DNA from: Vitreoscilla massiliensis
GTDB lineage: Bacteria; Pseudomonadota; Gammaproteobacteria; Burkholderiales; Neisseriaceae
DNA: 64,000 bases
Reading direction: 5' to 3'
NCBI RefSeq assembly: GCF_001457815.1
Contig: NZ_LN898217.1
Location: forward strand, 186,001 to 250,000
The notes below the pieces were generated by a model. It was not told where the DNA came from, made no database searches, and saw only the letters and a list, made by a program, of their open reading frames with translations. Within the stretch, counting starts at the first letter, position 1. Each line of letters begins with the position of its first letter. Shown piece after piece: positions 42,757 through 51,869 of this stretch. Position numbers and translations under genes: made by a program.

Positions 42757-43503
42757 ATGTTCAAACAGAGTATTTGGGCAGTCTTGGCTTTGCTGGCTGC
42801 GGGCTTTTCATGGGCAGAATTGCGGCCGGTAGATTACCGCGATGGCAAACAAGCCTTGCAAGGCTGGGTGGCCGAACCGACGGCCTTGCGCGCGCAAGGG
42901 CAAAAAGCGGTATTGATTTTGCCGGCATGGAAAGGCGTCGACAATGAGGCACGGCAAGCGGCCGAGGACTTACAGGCCGCAGGTTATCTGGCCATGGTGG
43001 CCGATGTGTATGGCAAGGGCAAGGCACCGACCGACAATGAAGCGGCCAAAAAACTCAGCAGCCAGTACAAAAGCGATTATGCGTTGTACCAAAGCCGCAT
43101 ACAGGCCGGCATAGATGCCTTGGTGCGCCAAGGTGCCGACCCTAAGCACATTGCGGTCATTGGTTATTGCTTTGGTGGCACGGGTGCACTGGAGGCGGCG
43201 CGCGGGCAATTGCCCGTGCGGGCGGTGGTGTCGATACATGGCGGCTTGAGCAAGGGGCAACGTGCGAATGGGCCTATCGCGCCCAAAGTTTTGGTCTTGC
43301 ACGGGGCGGAGGATGCGTCTGTGCCTGAGAGCGATGTCGAAGCTTTACGGCAAGAATTGCGCGCGGCGAACAGCGATTGGCAATTGATTTACTACGCTGG
43401 CAGCAAACACACTTTCACCAATCCCGAATCGCCTGATTACAATGCGCTGATGAGCCAACGTGCATGGCAACACACACTGCAATTCTTGGCCGAGGTGTTG
43501 TAA
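42757..43503 (+). CDS. Secreted dienelactone hydrolase family protein
   Basis: The 248-residue precursor has a signal peptide ending near SWA and a dienelactone-hydrolase fold: nucleophile Cys in VIGYCFGGTGALEAARG, acid in LHGAEDASVP and His in GSKHTFTNP. The catalytic triad Cys-Asp-His is the DLH type. The periplasmic location is unusual for DLH-like enzymes but seen in several proteobacteria. CAGGAGC precedes ATG 42757. A DUS (42970-42980) sits in frame. Confidence 0.85.
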   Translation: MFKQSIWAVLALLAAGFSWAELRPVDYRDGKQALQGWVAEPTALRAQGQKAVLILPAWKGVDNEARQAAEDLQAAGYLAMVADVYGKGKAPTDNEAAKKLSSQYKSDYALYQSRIQAGIDALVRQGADPKHIAVIGYCFGGTGALEAARGQLPVRAVVSIHGGLSKGQRANGPIAPKVLVLHGAEDASVPESDVEALRQELRAANSDWQLIYYAGSKHTFTNPESPDYNALMSQRAWQHTLQFLAEVL

Positions 43504-43542
43504 TGAAAGTACTGTAATGGAAGTGTTGTAATGAAGCACATG
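43501..43542 (+). repeat. Three 14-bp imperfect direct repeats
   Basis: TAATGAAAGTACTG, TAATGGAAGTGTTG and TAATGAAGCACATG lie head to tail, starting with the hydrolase stop codon. Each unit begins with TAATG. Confidence 0.7.
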
Positions 43543-43756
43543 CTCATGCACCAAGTGCGTCATCATTAAATGCGGCCTGTAAGGCTGTTGTGACGGTATG
43601 CACTGCTGTGAGTGGGCACAGTGTCATTTTGGAGCCAAGATAAGTGGCATGGTTTGCCACTTGGTAGCGCATGCGCTTTGTAGACACACGCCGCCATTGC
43701 CACAGCCAAGCAGCATGATTATGCTGTGAACACACACTGACGCTAAAGGAGTTGTC
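43543..43756. other. Spacer with a single DUS
   Basis: GCGGCCTGTAA at 43572-43582; no gene. AAAGGAG near 43746 belongs to the next gene. Confidence 0.5.
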
Positions 43757-44470
43757 ATGAAAGCCGTGAGTCTTGCGCTGTTGTTGGCCAGCATCAGCCC
43801 GATGTTGTGGGTACAAACGCCGGAGTTAAAAACCTCGGTCACCCAATTGAGCGGTAAAGAAGAAGCGATTTGCATCATGGAAGACAGCGTGCCTTTTTGT
43901 GCGCGCTATGACGTATCGGGTTTGCACACCAATTGGCCGTGGTTAAATGAGCTCATCCGCAAGCGCGTTGAGAACGATCAGCCAGTGTTAACAGCCAAAC
44001 ACCTGCCTGTGCCGAAAGATTTTCCTGAGCAAACCGAGGGCAATAACCAGCGCCAATACGATGTGTCCTTGGGCAGCCATTATCGCGATTTGGTCAGCAT
44101 ACAATATGCGGGTTGGGATTATGGCCAAGGCGCGGCACATGGCAATCCTTACGCTTCTTATGTCACTTACGATGCCAAAACCCAACAAGCAGTGAGTTTT
44201 AAAGACATGGTGTTGCCAGAGAAACGGGCGCAGTTGGAGCTGGCATTGGCGCGCAGTTTTGCCGCATGGTTACAAAGTCAAGGCGGTGATGCTGAGGGAC
44301 AAGAACAGCCGAAAATCACCGATGATGTGGTCTTCACGCCGGATGGGGTGATGTTTTACTACAATGTGTATGCACTTGGCCCGTATGCGATGGGGGCTCC
44401 AGAGTTGAAGCTCACTTGGAAACAGGTATTGCCATTGTTGAAACCGCAATGGCGGCAACGTTTGCAATAG
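43757..44470 (+). CDS. DUF3298/RsiV-like secreted protein
   Basis: The 237-residue precursor has a short hydrophobic N-terminus (MKAVSLALLLASISPMLWV). The C-terminal half contains YAGWDYGQGAAHGNPYASYV and VFTPDGVMFYYNVYALGPYA, motifs of DUF3298, found in RsiV anti-sigma factors and in many free periplasmic proteins. There is no N-terminal anti-sigma helix, so I read it as a periplasmic protein of unknown role. It ends with a DUS hairpin. Confidence 0.8.
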   Translation: MKAVSLALLLASISPMLWVQTPELKTSVTQLSGKEEAICIMEDSVPFCARYDVSGLHTNWPWLNELIRKRVENDQPVLTAKHLPVPKDFPEQTEGNNQRQYDVSLGSHYRDLVSIQYAGWDYGQGAAHGNPYASYVTYDAKTQQAVSFKDMVLPEKRAQLELALARSFAAWLQSQGGDAEGQEQPKITDDVVFTPDGVMFYYNVYALGPYAMGAPELKLTWKQVLPLLKPQWRQRLQ

Positions 44471-44484
44471 TGATTTTTAAGAAG

Positions 44485-44521
44485 AAAGCGGCCTGTAAAT
44501 CATTTACAGGCCGCTTTTTTA
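44485..44521 (+). terminator. DUS inverted-pair terminator
   Basis: AAAGCGGCCTGTAAA and complement around a short loop, followed by TTTTTT. Confidence 0.85.
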
Positions 44522-44588
44522 TCCTTCATGATGGTTGCGGTGTTTTAAAACTCAATGTGGCAGTTCATTCATCCGCATACACTCCATA

Positions 44589-46262
44589 TTAAGGCTGTAG
44601 CACCGCATTGTGGCCGCGACCACGCGCATCGGAGGCGGCGCTGACTTTGCCGTCTTTCACCTGTATCGCTTGGATGTCGCCCAAGCGCCAGCCTTGGTCT
44701 TCAACGGTATAACCCATCAGTTTCAATTGCGCCGCCACTTCGCCAGTAATCGGCGCGTAATCATCGTAGTAAATCACGTCTTTGGGCAGCAATTGGTGGT
44801 GGAAGCGCTGCGCGTTCACCGCTTGTTGCAAAGGCAGGTTGTAGTCGTACAAATTGTTGATGACTTGGAAGATGGAGGTGAAGATGCGTGAGCCGCCAGG
44901 GGTGCCGATGATGAGATTGACCTTGCCATCGTGGGTCATGATGGTCGGGCTCATAGACGACAACATGCGTTTGCCCGGTTCAATGGCGTTGGCATCGGAA
45001 CCGACCACGCCAAAAATATTCGCCGCGCCGGCTTTGGCGCTGAAATCGTCCATTTCATCATTGAGCAAGAAGCCCGCGCCTTCTACCACCACGCCATTGC
45101 CATAATCCCAGTTCAGCGTGTAAGTATTGGCGACCGCATTACCGTCTTTGTCGAGTATCGAAAAGTGGGTGGTGTGCGCAGGTTCCAAGCCCGGTTTGAC
45201 GTTTTCGGTGACAGAGATTTTTTCTGCATTCACTTCAGCCGCGCGTTTTTGCAAATAGGCATCGCTGGTAAGTTTTTTCACCGGTGCCTTGGTGTAATCG
45301 GGGTCGCCCAAATAATCGGCGCGGTCGGCAAACACGCGTTTTTCAATTTCTGAGACCAAGTGCATGTATTGCGCTGAATTCAGAGGTACATCTTTGAAAT
45401 CAGCGGCGCGGTATTCTTTCATTGCCAATAGTTGGCGCAAGGCGATGCCGCCAGAGCTTGGCAATGGCGCGGTATGGATGACGTTGTCGCGCCATTTGAA
45501 GCTCATTGGTTTGCGCCATTTGACTTTGTATTTGTCCAAGTCTTCGGCACTGATGAGGCCGCCATCGCGCTGCATTTGTGCCACCAATAATTTGGACGTT
45601 TCGCCGCGATAAAACTCATTGGCGCCATTTTGGGCAATGCGGCCCAAGGTTTTGGCCAATTCCGGTTGTTTGAAGTTGACGCCGGTTTTCAAATCGCCGA
45701 AGTATTTGGAGAAATTGGTTTTACCGTTGTACATTTTTTCGACATCGGTGCGGTACAGCGATTGGGTGTCGGCAACGGTAAAGCCGTTTTCAGCATAGCC
45801 TATGGCAGGCTGGATGACGTCGGCCCATTTGAGTTTGCCAAAGCGTTGGTGCGCTTCCCACAAGCCCATGACTGTGCCCGGTACACCGGCGGCTTTGGCA
45901 CCGACCACGCTCATGTTTTCGATGACTTCGCCTTTGGCGTCCAAATACATGTCTTTGGTGGCGGCTTTGGGCGCGACTTCACGGTAGTCGATGAAATATG
46001 GCTTGCCGTTCATGTACACCGTCATAAAACCACCGCCACCAATATTGCCGGCTTCGGGATAGGTCACTGCCAGTGTGAATGCGGTGGCCACGGCCGCATC
46101 GACCGCATTGCCGCCTTGTTTGAAGATGTCTTCCACCACTTTGGCGCTGTAGCCATCGGGCACGGCATACGCGGCCTGACCACTGACGGGGTCTTGGGCG
46201 AAGGTGAGGGAACTGGCAGAAATCAGAGCGGCAGACACCGCAATTTGCAGGTATTTGGACAT
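44589..46262 (-). CDS. ggt: Gamma-glutamyltransferase
   Basis: The 557-residue periplasmic precursor has a signal peptide (ending near TFA) and the GGT fold: GNAVDAAVATAFTLAVTYPEAGN, the autocleavage/catalytic Thr in EPAHTTHFSILDKDG, and late SSMSPTIMTHDGK and GTPGGSRI segments. It cleaves glutathione and transfers the gamma-glutamyl group; it would supply cysteine/glutamate to the cell. GAGGAAG precedes ATG 46262. Confidence 0.95.
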   Translation of the reverse strand: MSKYLQIAVSAALISASSLTFAQDPVSGQAAYAVPDGYSAKVVEDIFKQGGNAVDAAVATAFTLAVTYPEAGNIGGGGFMTVYMNGKPYFIDYREVAPKAATKDMYLDAKGEVIENMSVVGAKAAGVPGTVMGLWEAHQRFGKLKWADVIQPAIGYAENGFTVADTQSLYRTDVEKMYNGKTNFSKYFGDLKTGVNFKQPELAKTLGRIAQNGANEFYRGETSKLLVAQMQRDGGLISAEDLDKYKVKWRKPMSFKWRDNVIHTAPLPSSGGIALRQLLAMKEYRAADFKDVPLNSAQYMHLVSEIEKRVFADRADYLGDPDYTKAPVKKLTSDAYLQKRAAEVNAEKISVTENVKPGLEPAHTTHFSILDKDGNAVANTYTLNWDYGNGVVVEGAGFLLNDEMDDFSAKAGAANIFGVVGSDANAIEPGKRMLSSMSPTIMTHDGKVNLIIGTPGGSRIFTSIFQVINNLYDYNLPLQQAVNAQRFHHQLLPKDVIYYDDYAPITGEVAAQLKLMGYTVEDQGWRLGDIQAIQVKDGKVSAASDARGRGHNAVLQP

Positions 46263-46396
46263 GTGTAGCGCTTCCTCTATTGTGCTTTGAGATGACGATG
46301 GCGACGGCCATCTGGCAAATATCATAATGAAAACACCATATTCTGCCTAGCAACTTTCATGTGCGTTTGCAAACCGATTGCAAACAATGACTTGCC

Positions 46397-47017
46397 TCAC
46401 ATGCCTATGTCCAAGACCTCAATCTCGCCACAATATTTTTGCACCGCTGGCATGGTGTGGGCAGGTTTGAAGCTGTGAAACACATAACACACATCGGCCT
46501 GAAAACTGTGGGCCGCGATGTGGCCGCTGTCGGCATTGATGCCGCTGGGAATGTCCAAAGCCACGCGCAGCGCCGGTCGTTGTGAGCACGCATGCAGCAA
46601 GGCTTGCAAATCGGCGCTGAGTTCGCCGTCAAAACCGATGCCAAACACCGCATCGATGATGCAATCGTATTCGGCCAATACCGCTAACGCCGCTGCTTGT
46701 ACCACGACGCTAGCGGGCAAAGCGGCCAAATTTTGCGCCGCCAAATCGGTGCTGACCGTGTCTTGCACCAAGCTGACAGTCACGTGTATGCCCGCTTGTG
46801 CCAATAAACGCGCCATCACCAAGCCATCGCCGCCATTATTGCCTTTGCCACACAAAATCCACACACGCTGTAAGTTGGCAGGCCGCTGTAGCAAAGCTTG
46901 GGTGGCGGCAGTGCCGGCGGTTTCCATCAATTGCGCGAACGAGCTGCCCGCATCTACCGCAGCTTGTTCCGCTGCGCGGGTTTGGGTAATGCTCAATACG
47001 GTGGGCTGTGTGTGCAT
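46397..47017 (-). CDS. nnrE: NAD(P)H-hydrate epimerase (YjeF N-domain)
   Basis: The 206-residue protein contains ITQTRAAEQAAVDAGSSFAQ, the LCGKGNNGGDGLVMARLL loop and VALDIPSGINADSG, hallmarks of the YjeF N-terminal Rossmann domain, which repairs R-NAD(P)HX. The kinase/dehydratase half (NnrD) is absent, so it is a stand-alone epimerase. The start at 47017 fits the family; a DUS word (47022-47032) lies immediately upstream in the leader. Confidence 0.9.
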   Translation of the reverse strand: MHTQPTVLSITQTRAAEQAAVDAGSSFAQLMETAGTAATQALLQRPANLQRVWILCGKGNNGGDGLVMARLLAQAGIHVTVSLVQDTVSTDLAAQNLAALPASVVVQAAALAVLAEYDCIIDAVFGIGFDGELSADLQALLHACSQRPALRVALDIPSGINADSGHIAAHSFQADVCYVFHSFKPAHTMPAVQKYCGEIEVLDIGM

Positions 47018-47135
47018 GAAAGCGGCCTGTAAAAATAGAATGGGAATCTGTTTGATTTTACAACAGATTAAGTGCTGCGATTTTAGAGCAGATGTCGTTA
47101 TACTCGCGTATTCACACAATGATAAGGGAATAAGC

Positions 47136-47651
47136 ATGAAATTCAAATCATGGGGCATGGTGGCGGCTTTGGTATTGGCCTTGCCGAATGCGGCGTGGGC
47201 ATGGCAACAAGAATGTGAACCGCAGTTTGACAGCTTGGCTCAAGTGCAAGCCCAAGCGAACAAAGGCAATGCCGAAGCGCAATACTGGTTGGGCGAGGCG
47301 TATTTTGATGGCAGCAATGTGTTGGAGGCGCCATTGGAAGTGGATTATGTGCAAGCGCGTGCTTGGTATGACAAAGCGGCCAAACAGCAAGACGCTTGTG
47401 CCCAACATGCGATAGGTTGGATGTACGACAGCGGCGAAGGCGTGGACGAAGACATGACGCAAGCGTTTGCATGGTATGAAAAAGCTGCCAAACAAGGCTT
47501 GAGCAAATCGCAATTCAATTTGGGCGTGTTGTACCGCGATGGCGTCGGTGTAGAACAAAACATGAGTGCGGCCAAAACATGGTTTGCCAAAGCGGCAGCG
47601 CAAGGTGATGAAGAAGCGGCGGCCGAGTTGACGGATTGGCCACAAGAATAA
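47136..47651 (+). CDS. Secreted SEL1-repeat protein
   Basis: The 171-residue precursor has a signal peptide (MKFKSWGMVAALVLALPNA...) and about three SEL1/TPR-like repeats: AQYWLGEAYFDGS, AQHAIGWMYDSGEGVDED and SQFNLGVLYRDGVGVEQN, each followed by A.AW..KAA. Such repeats mediate protein contacts in the periplasm. AAGGGAAT precedes the start. Confidence 0.88.
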   Translation: MKFKSWGMVAALVLALPNAAWAWQQECEPQFDSLAQVQAQANKGNAEAQYWLGEAYFDGSNVLEAPLEVDYVQARAWYDKAAKQQDACAQHAIGWMYDSGEGVDEDMTQAFAWYEKAAKQGLSKSQFNLGVLYRDGVGVEQNMSAAKTWFAKAAAQGDEEAAAELTDWPQE

Positions 47652-47700
47652 GCATCATGGATGCGTGGCAATAGGCTGAAAACACAGTCCAAGCCATGGC

Positions 47701-47744
47701 AATGCGGCCTGTAAACCTTGATTGGGGTTTACAGGCCGCATTGT
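47701..47744. terminator. DUS inverted pair between converging genes
   Basis: AATGCGGCCTGTAAACC and GGTTTACAGGCCGCATT around a 9-base loop. No strong T run. Confidence 0.65.
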
Positions 47745-47758
47745 TTGAATAGAAGTAC

Positions 47759-49201
47759 TTATTTGCCGCGGATAAACCACCACACCATCAGCAAACCCAA
47801 CAAATTTAAGCCTAAGGCCAATAAGGCAAACAATTGCTGGCCTTTGGCGCGGTAAGAAACGTTGCGGCTTTGTTGGTTGACCAATTCAGCCATCAATACC
47901 ATGCCGACCATGGCGGCGATGCCCCAATACACGCCGTATTGAAATTGGCGTGCGCCCAATAAATACATCAAGATGGCCACCGGTAGCAGTGCCACCAGCA
48001 AGATGCGGCTGGCAGGGCGGTAGACAGGGTCGCGCAAATCACCGCTAAACACGCAAGCCAAGCCCAAGATGCACACGCAATACAAAGGCCAAGCCAAGGC
48101 AAAACGCAGGCCCAACACGCCTTGTGTCCACGGCATCAGGGCGCTGGCCAAGCCGATGAGGGCAAACACGCTGATGAGGATTTTTTGCAAACTCATGCCC
48201 ATTAACAAAGGTGCGGTGCGGTAATCGGTGGCTTTGACATGGCCGCTGACATCACCATTTTGCGCGGCGATGTAAGCGGGGATGTTGTTTTGTTTGTCGT
48301 ACAAGCGGCGGTTGCCAGGGTTGACCAACATGTTTTGTGCTTGGCGGATCAATTCTTTGTCGCGGCCTTTGAGGCGGGCATTGCGGATGGCCACTTTGAT
48401 TTCTTGAAAGCTGGCATCGCCACGTATGCTTAAGAATTGGTACCAATTGTCGCGTTTGAATTGCGGTTTCGGTGCCGCAGTTGGCGCGGGCGTGGCTTTA
48501 ATAGCGGCCTGTAAATCGGTGTCAGAGCTGCTGTTGATATCGCCATCGTCAAACGATAAGGCTTTGCTGGCGGCGCTGGCGAGACCGCTGTCTGTATCGG
48601 GAATCTCGTCTTGCACAGACTCAGGTTGCACGCTGACAGGCGCGGCGTGTTTGCGTTTGCCAAACGACAGCCATTTGGGCAAGCGCAAGCCGGTGTGCGG
48701 CAAACGGCTGACCGGTTCGGCCACATCGACGATGGCCGCCGCCGATTCTATGCCATGCTCGGCGTCGTAAGCGGCGCGGGTATCGGGGTCGAGCAAGGTT
48801 TCGCGCGCCAATTGGATGGTTTTGCCATTCAAGCCTTCCAATACCGCTTCGTCTATCGCATCGGCCAATTCGGCATACGAGGCTTTGGTGCGCACGCCTA
48901 AGAATTGGTACAGGTGTTCGTATTCGAGGTCGGAGCTGCTGGGGATGAGTTTGCTGTCGACATGGTATTGCGCGGCGGCAGGTGCGGCCACCGGTTCTGA
49001 AGTCGGTGCGGGGGTGCCAATTTCGGCAAACAATTTGCGGTCGTATTGTTCGCGTATGCTCGGATTGAGCAACCATTGTCTGGCCGCCGCCACGATTTTG
49101 TCATCGGCATCATCGCGCAAGCGGTAAATGGCAATACCGGCCTGTATGGATTTCTCAGTGGCTGAGGGCTCGATTTTTAAAATTTCATACAAATTTATCA
49201 T
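47759..49201 (-). CDS. Membrane protein with three degenerate J-like repeats
   Basis: The 480-residue protein begins with three related segments of about 55 residues: NLYEILKIEPSATEKSIQAG, HLYQFLGVRTKASYAELADA and NWYQFLSIRGDASFQEIKVA, each ending near a tail such as NPSIREQYD, DPDTRAAYD or NPGNRRLYD. The layout is J-domain-like but no HPD is present, so DnaK stimulation is unlikely. From about 340 follow some five TM helices. The start was set at the first Met before repeat 1; it has no clear ribosome site. Function unknown. A DUS (48504-48514) encodes part of DLQAAI. Confidence 0.65.
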   Translation of the reverse strand: MINLYEILKIEPSATEKSIQAGIAIYRLRDDADDKIVAAARQWLLNPSIREQYDRKLFAEIGTPAPTSEPVAAPAAAQYHVDSKLIPSSSDLEYEHLYQFLGVRTKASYAELADAIDEAVLEGLNGKTIQLARETLLDPDTRAAYDAEHGIESAAAIVDVAEPVSRLPHTGLRLPKWLSFGKRKHAAPVSVQPESVQDEIPDTDSGLASAASKALSFDDGDINSSSDTDLQAAIKATPAPTAAPKPQFKRDNWYQFLSIRGDASFQEIKVAIRNARLKGRDKELIRQAQNMLVNPGNRRLYDKQNNIPAYIAAQNGDVSGHVKATDYRTAPLLMGMSLQKILISVFALIGLASALMPWTQGVLGLRFALAWPLYCVCILGLACVFSGDLRDPVYRPASRILLVALLPVAILMYLLGARQFQYGVYWGIAAMVGMVLMAELVNQQSRNVSYRAKGQQLFALLALGLNLLGLLMVWWFIRGK

Positions 49202-49409
49202 GGCGGGTCTGAACAAAGACAATTCAATGTGCATCATTATGACGCTTTTTAAGGCAAATACCCAATTTAAATTGCCATCGTGGTAAACAAACGTCATGCC
49301 TTGTGGATGAATGGCAGAATTAGAGAATATCCCCCAATAGCCGCTTGTTTATCACCATGATATCAGCGACAATGTGCCAGCAAAAACCATCTTAAGTAGG
49401 GAAAACTCG

Positions 49410-50348
49410 GTGAAAAAACAAATCGCAATGGCGCTGATGTTGTCAGCGATGACTTATGGCGCATCCGCTGCCGAATTTATGAAACCCAATACCGAAATCA
49501 ACAATGCCGGTAAACATGTGGTGATTAACATTCCGCAATTGCGTCTGTTCGTGTATGAAAACGGCAAATTGGCCAAATCATGGCCCATCGCCGTGGGCAA
49601 AGGCCGTACCCAAACCCCACCGGGCGAATACCTGATTGGTGTCAAAGCATTCAATCCGACTTGGCACATTCCCGCCAGTATCCAAAAAGAGCGTGCCGCC
49701 AAAGGCTTGCCAGCCATCAAAACCATCCCACCTGGTCCTAAAAACCCATTAGGCCCCGTGTTTGTGCGCTTTGGCGACCCTAAATTGGGTTTAGGCATAC
49801 ATGGCACCAGCGCGCCGTCGAGCGTACCAAGTTTTGCCAGCCATGGTTGCGTGCGTTTGCGCAGTGAAAATGCGTTGGAATTTGCCAAATTCATCGACAA
49901 AGGCTCACGCGTGTCGGTGTTGTACAATGAGTCGGCCTTGAATTTGGACGCCAGCAACAATTTGTGGTTGTCGGCTTACAAAGACCCGTACAATTTGAAA
50001 AAAATGAATCCTGCCGCGGTCAAAGCACAGGCGCAAACGATTGCGCAAAAATACGGCAAAACCGTGAATGAAAAAATGCTCACCCAAGTGTTGGCCAACC
50101 GTTCAGGCCAATTGAATTGCATTACCTGCGTTAAAGGTTCAGGCAAGGTACAAGGCGCGTTGCGCCCTGTGAGCATGACGTTCAAATCGCCACCGCCACC
50201 CCCTGCGAATGCCAATCCTACCCCATTGCCTTCTTCTGCGCCGATTACCGAGCCGGGTGACAATGGTGAAGATTACATCAAACCGCATACCCCTGTGGAT
50301 TGGAGCAGCCAAAACGAAAGCCGCGATTCTTTTGCCCGTTTGTGGTAA
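49410..50348 (+). CDS. L,D-transpeptidase, YbiS/ErfK type
   Basis: The 312-residue precursor has a signal peptide starting at GTG 49410 (VKKQIAMALMLSAMTYGASA) and a YkuD domain (about 35-170). The catalytic motif is HGTSAPSSVPSFASHGCVRL with His131, His145, Cys147 and Arg149. A proline-rich tail ends at FARLW. The enzyme attaches to or crosslinks diaminopimelate in peptidoglycan or fastens lipoprotein. An upstream GTG at 49374 is a longer alternative. A strong terminator follows. Confidence 0.88.
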   Translation: MKKQIAMALMLSAMTYGASAAEFMKPNTEINNAGKHVVINIPQLRLFVYENGKLAKSWPIAVGKGRTQTPPGEYLIGVKAFNPTWHIPASIQKERAAKGLPAIKTIPPGPKNPLGPVFVRFGDPKLGLGIHGTSAPSSVPSFASHGCVRLRSENALEFAKFIDKGSRVSVLYNESALNLDASNNLWLSAYKDPYNLKKMNPAAVKAQAQTIAQKYGKTVNEKMLTQVLANRSGQLNCITCVKGSGKVQGALRPVSMTFKSPPPPPANANPTPLPSSAPITEPGDNGEDYIKPHTPVDWSSQNESRDSFARLW

Positions 50349-50362
50349 ATCGCGTTAGCATC

Positions 50363-50402
50363 AAAAAAAACAGGATGGGTTCTCCATCCTGTTTTTTTTA
50401 TC
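50363..50402 (+). terminator. Rho-independent terminator
   Basis: AAACAGGATGG and CCATCCTGTTT around a 5-base loop, with A and T runs. Confidence 0.88.
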
Positions 50403-50436
50403 ATCACATGCGGCCTGTAAACTCAGGCCATACCGT

Positions 50437-50994
50437 TTAGTGGCCTTTTAAGGCGTAAATGGCAGACAGATTGCGCCAAGCGCCGCTCACGTCCATGCCG
50501 TAACCAAACACATAGCGGTTAGGCACATCCAAGCCCACATAATCGGCGGTAATTGGTTTTTCATGGTCGAGCAATTTGTTGGCGAAAACGGCGGTTTTGC
50601 ATGATTTCGCACCCATGGCCATCACTTGTTCTTTGATGACGCGCATGGTTTGACCCTCGTCCAAGATGTCATCCAAAATCAACACATCGCGACCAGCAAT
50701 GTTTTTGTCTTGTGGTGCGCGCGTCCAACTGAAGTTGCCGCCTTCCAATTTGTCGCCGTAGCGAGAAACGTGCACATAGTCAAAATCCAATGGGAAGCGC
50801 AACAATGGTAATAATTTGCCAGTGAACACCACCGCGCCGCCCATCACAGGCAACACCAAGGGATATGAATGACCCAAGTCACGGGTGATTTCGGCGGCCA
50901 TGCGTGCCAATGCTTCTTCACATTGGGCCTCGCTGAACAACAAATCAGCGGTATCAAGTATGGATTGGGTTTCTTCGCGGTTGCGTGTCGTCAT
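50437..50994 (-). CDS. hpt: Hypoxanthine phosphoribosyltransferase
   Basis: The 185-residue enzyme has the PRPP loop VLILDDILDEGQTM and YPLVLPVMGGAVVFTGKLLP plus FDYVHVSRYGD, typical of hypoxanthine/guanine PRTs. It salvages purine bases with PRPP in the cytoplasm. GGAGTCAC lies before ATG 50994. A single DUS (50410-50420) follows the stop. Confidence 0.93.
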   Translation of the reverse strand: MTTRNREETQSILDTADLLFSEAQCEEALARMAAEITRDLGHSYPLVLPVMGGAVVFTGKLLPLLRFPLDFDYVHVSRYGDKLEGGNFSWTRAPQDKNIAGRDVLILDDILDEGQTMRVIKEQVMAMGAKSCKTAVFANKLLDHEKPITADYVGLDVPNRYVFGYGMDVSGAWRNLSAIYALKGH

Positions 50995-51073
50995 GGTGTG
51001 ACTCCAAAATGGGCTCATTATACCGAGCTATGTGTTGAGATGAAATCAACAGGCGATTGAAAAAAAGTATCAA

Positions 51074-51868
51074 TCACGCTCTAAACTGTTTGCGCATGTG
51101 CCACAGGCGTTTGCGCAGGCGAACTTCGTACAGCACAGAACTGAATCCCAGCAATAACAGTAACAAAGACAAAGGCAAGACAAAGCGGTATTGCACTTGG
51201 TGAAAACCCCAAGTTCCCAGCACGCCGCCGATGACAAAACTCACCACCAAACCGGTGCACAGCTTGAATTTGGACACGTTCACACCGTGCAAACTGAAGC
51301 GTCGTTGCTGCATGGAGTGAAACAGAAAGCGGGCGCTTTCGATGCCGATGTCGGTGACAAAGCCAGTCATGTGGGTGGAGCGGATGACGCCATTGGACAA
51401 CATCGTCATCACCGTATTGTGCATGCCCATGATGAAGCACATCAACACCACCGTAATCGGCACCAACAATTGAAACCGCGCCAAACTGGCGCCAAGTAAG
51501 CCAAACAGCAACATATACGCCGCTTCTACCCACAAGGTTAATGCATACGAGCTGCGAAAGCGGGCGTGTTTCGCCCACAATATGCAAAACGCCGCATGGC
51601 AGGCGCCAGCGATAAAGCTCAACACCATCACCCCCGACACCCAGGCGATGCGCCATTCTTGCGTGTACAAATGGTCGGCCATGCGCGCCAATTCGCCCGA
51701 CATGTGCGAGGTGTAGCGTGCCACCGCAAAAAAACCACCGGCATTGATGGCGCCGCCGATTAAGGCCATCACATAGCCAAACACACGGTGCCCAAAAGTA
51801 TGCACATCGGCATGGCGCAAATGGGTAAGCGGCCTGTAAACCTTACGGCCAGTGGCAGGGCGGTGCAT
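51074..51868 (-). CDS. YoaK family membrane protein (DUF1275)
   Basis: The 264-residue protein has six hydrophobic helices and the DUF1275 hallmarks GGAINAGGFFAVARYTSHMSG, CFIMGMHNTVMT and GVIRSTHMTGFVTDIGIE. Its role is not established. The start ATG lies 1 base after the dtd stop, so the two form an operon. The N-terminal GRKVYRPLTH stretch is partly encoded by a DUS (51829-51839). Confidence 0.88.
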   Translation of the reverse strand: MHRPATGRKVYRPLTHLRHADVHTFGHRVFGYVMALIGGAINAGGFFAVARYTSHMSGELARMADHLYTQEWRIAWVSGVMVLSFIAGACHAAFCILWAKHARFRSSYALTLWVEAAYMLLFGLLGASLARFQLLVPITVVLMCFIMGMHNTVMTMLSNGVIRSTHMTGFVTDIGIESARFLFHSMQQRRFSLHGVNVSKFKLCTGLVVSFVIGGVLGTWGFHQVQYRFVLPLSLLLLLLGFSSVLYEVRLRKRLWHMRKQFRA

Positions 51869-51869
51869 A

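Noticed and set aside
46518..47135. Longer start for the SEL1-repeat gene
   Set aside because: The extension overlaps the hydrate epimerase gene antisense, and the signal peptide begins at 47136 with a good ribosome site.
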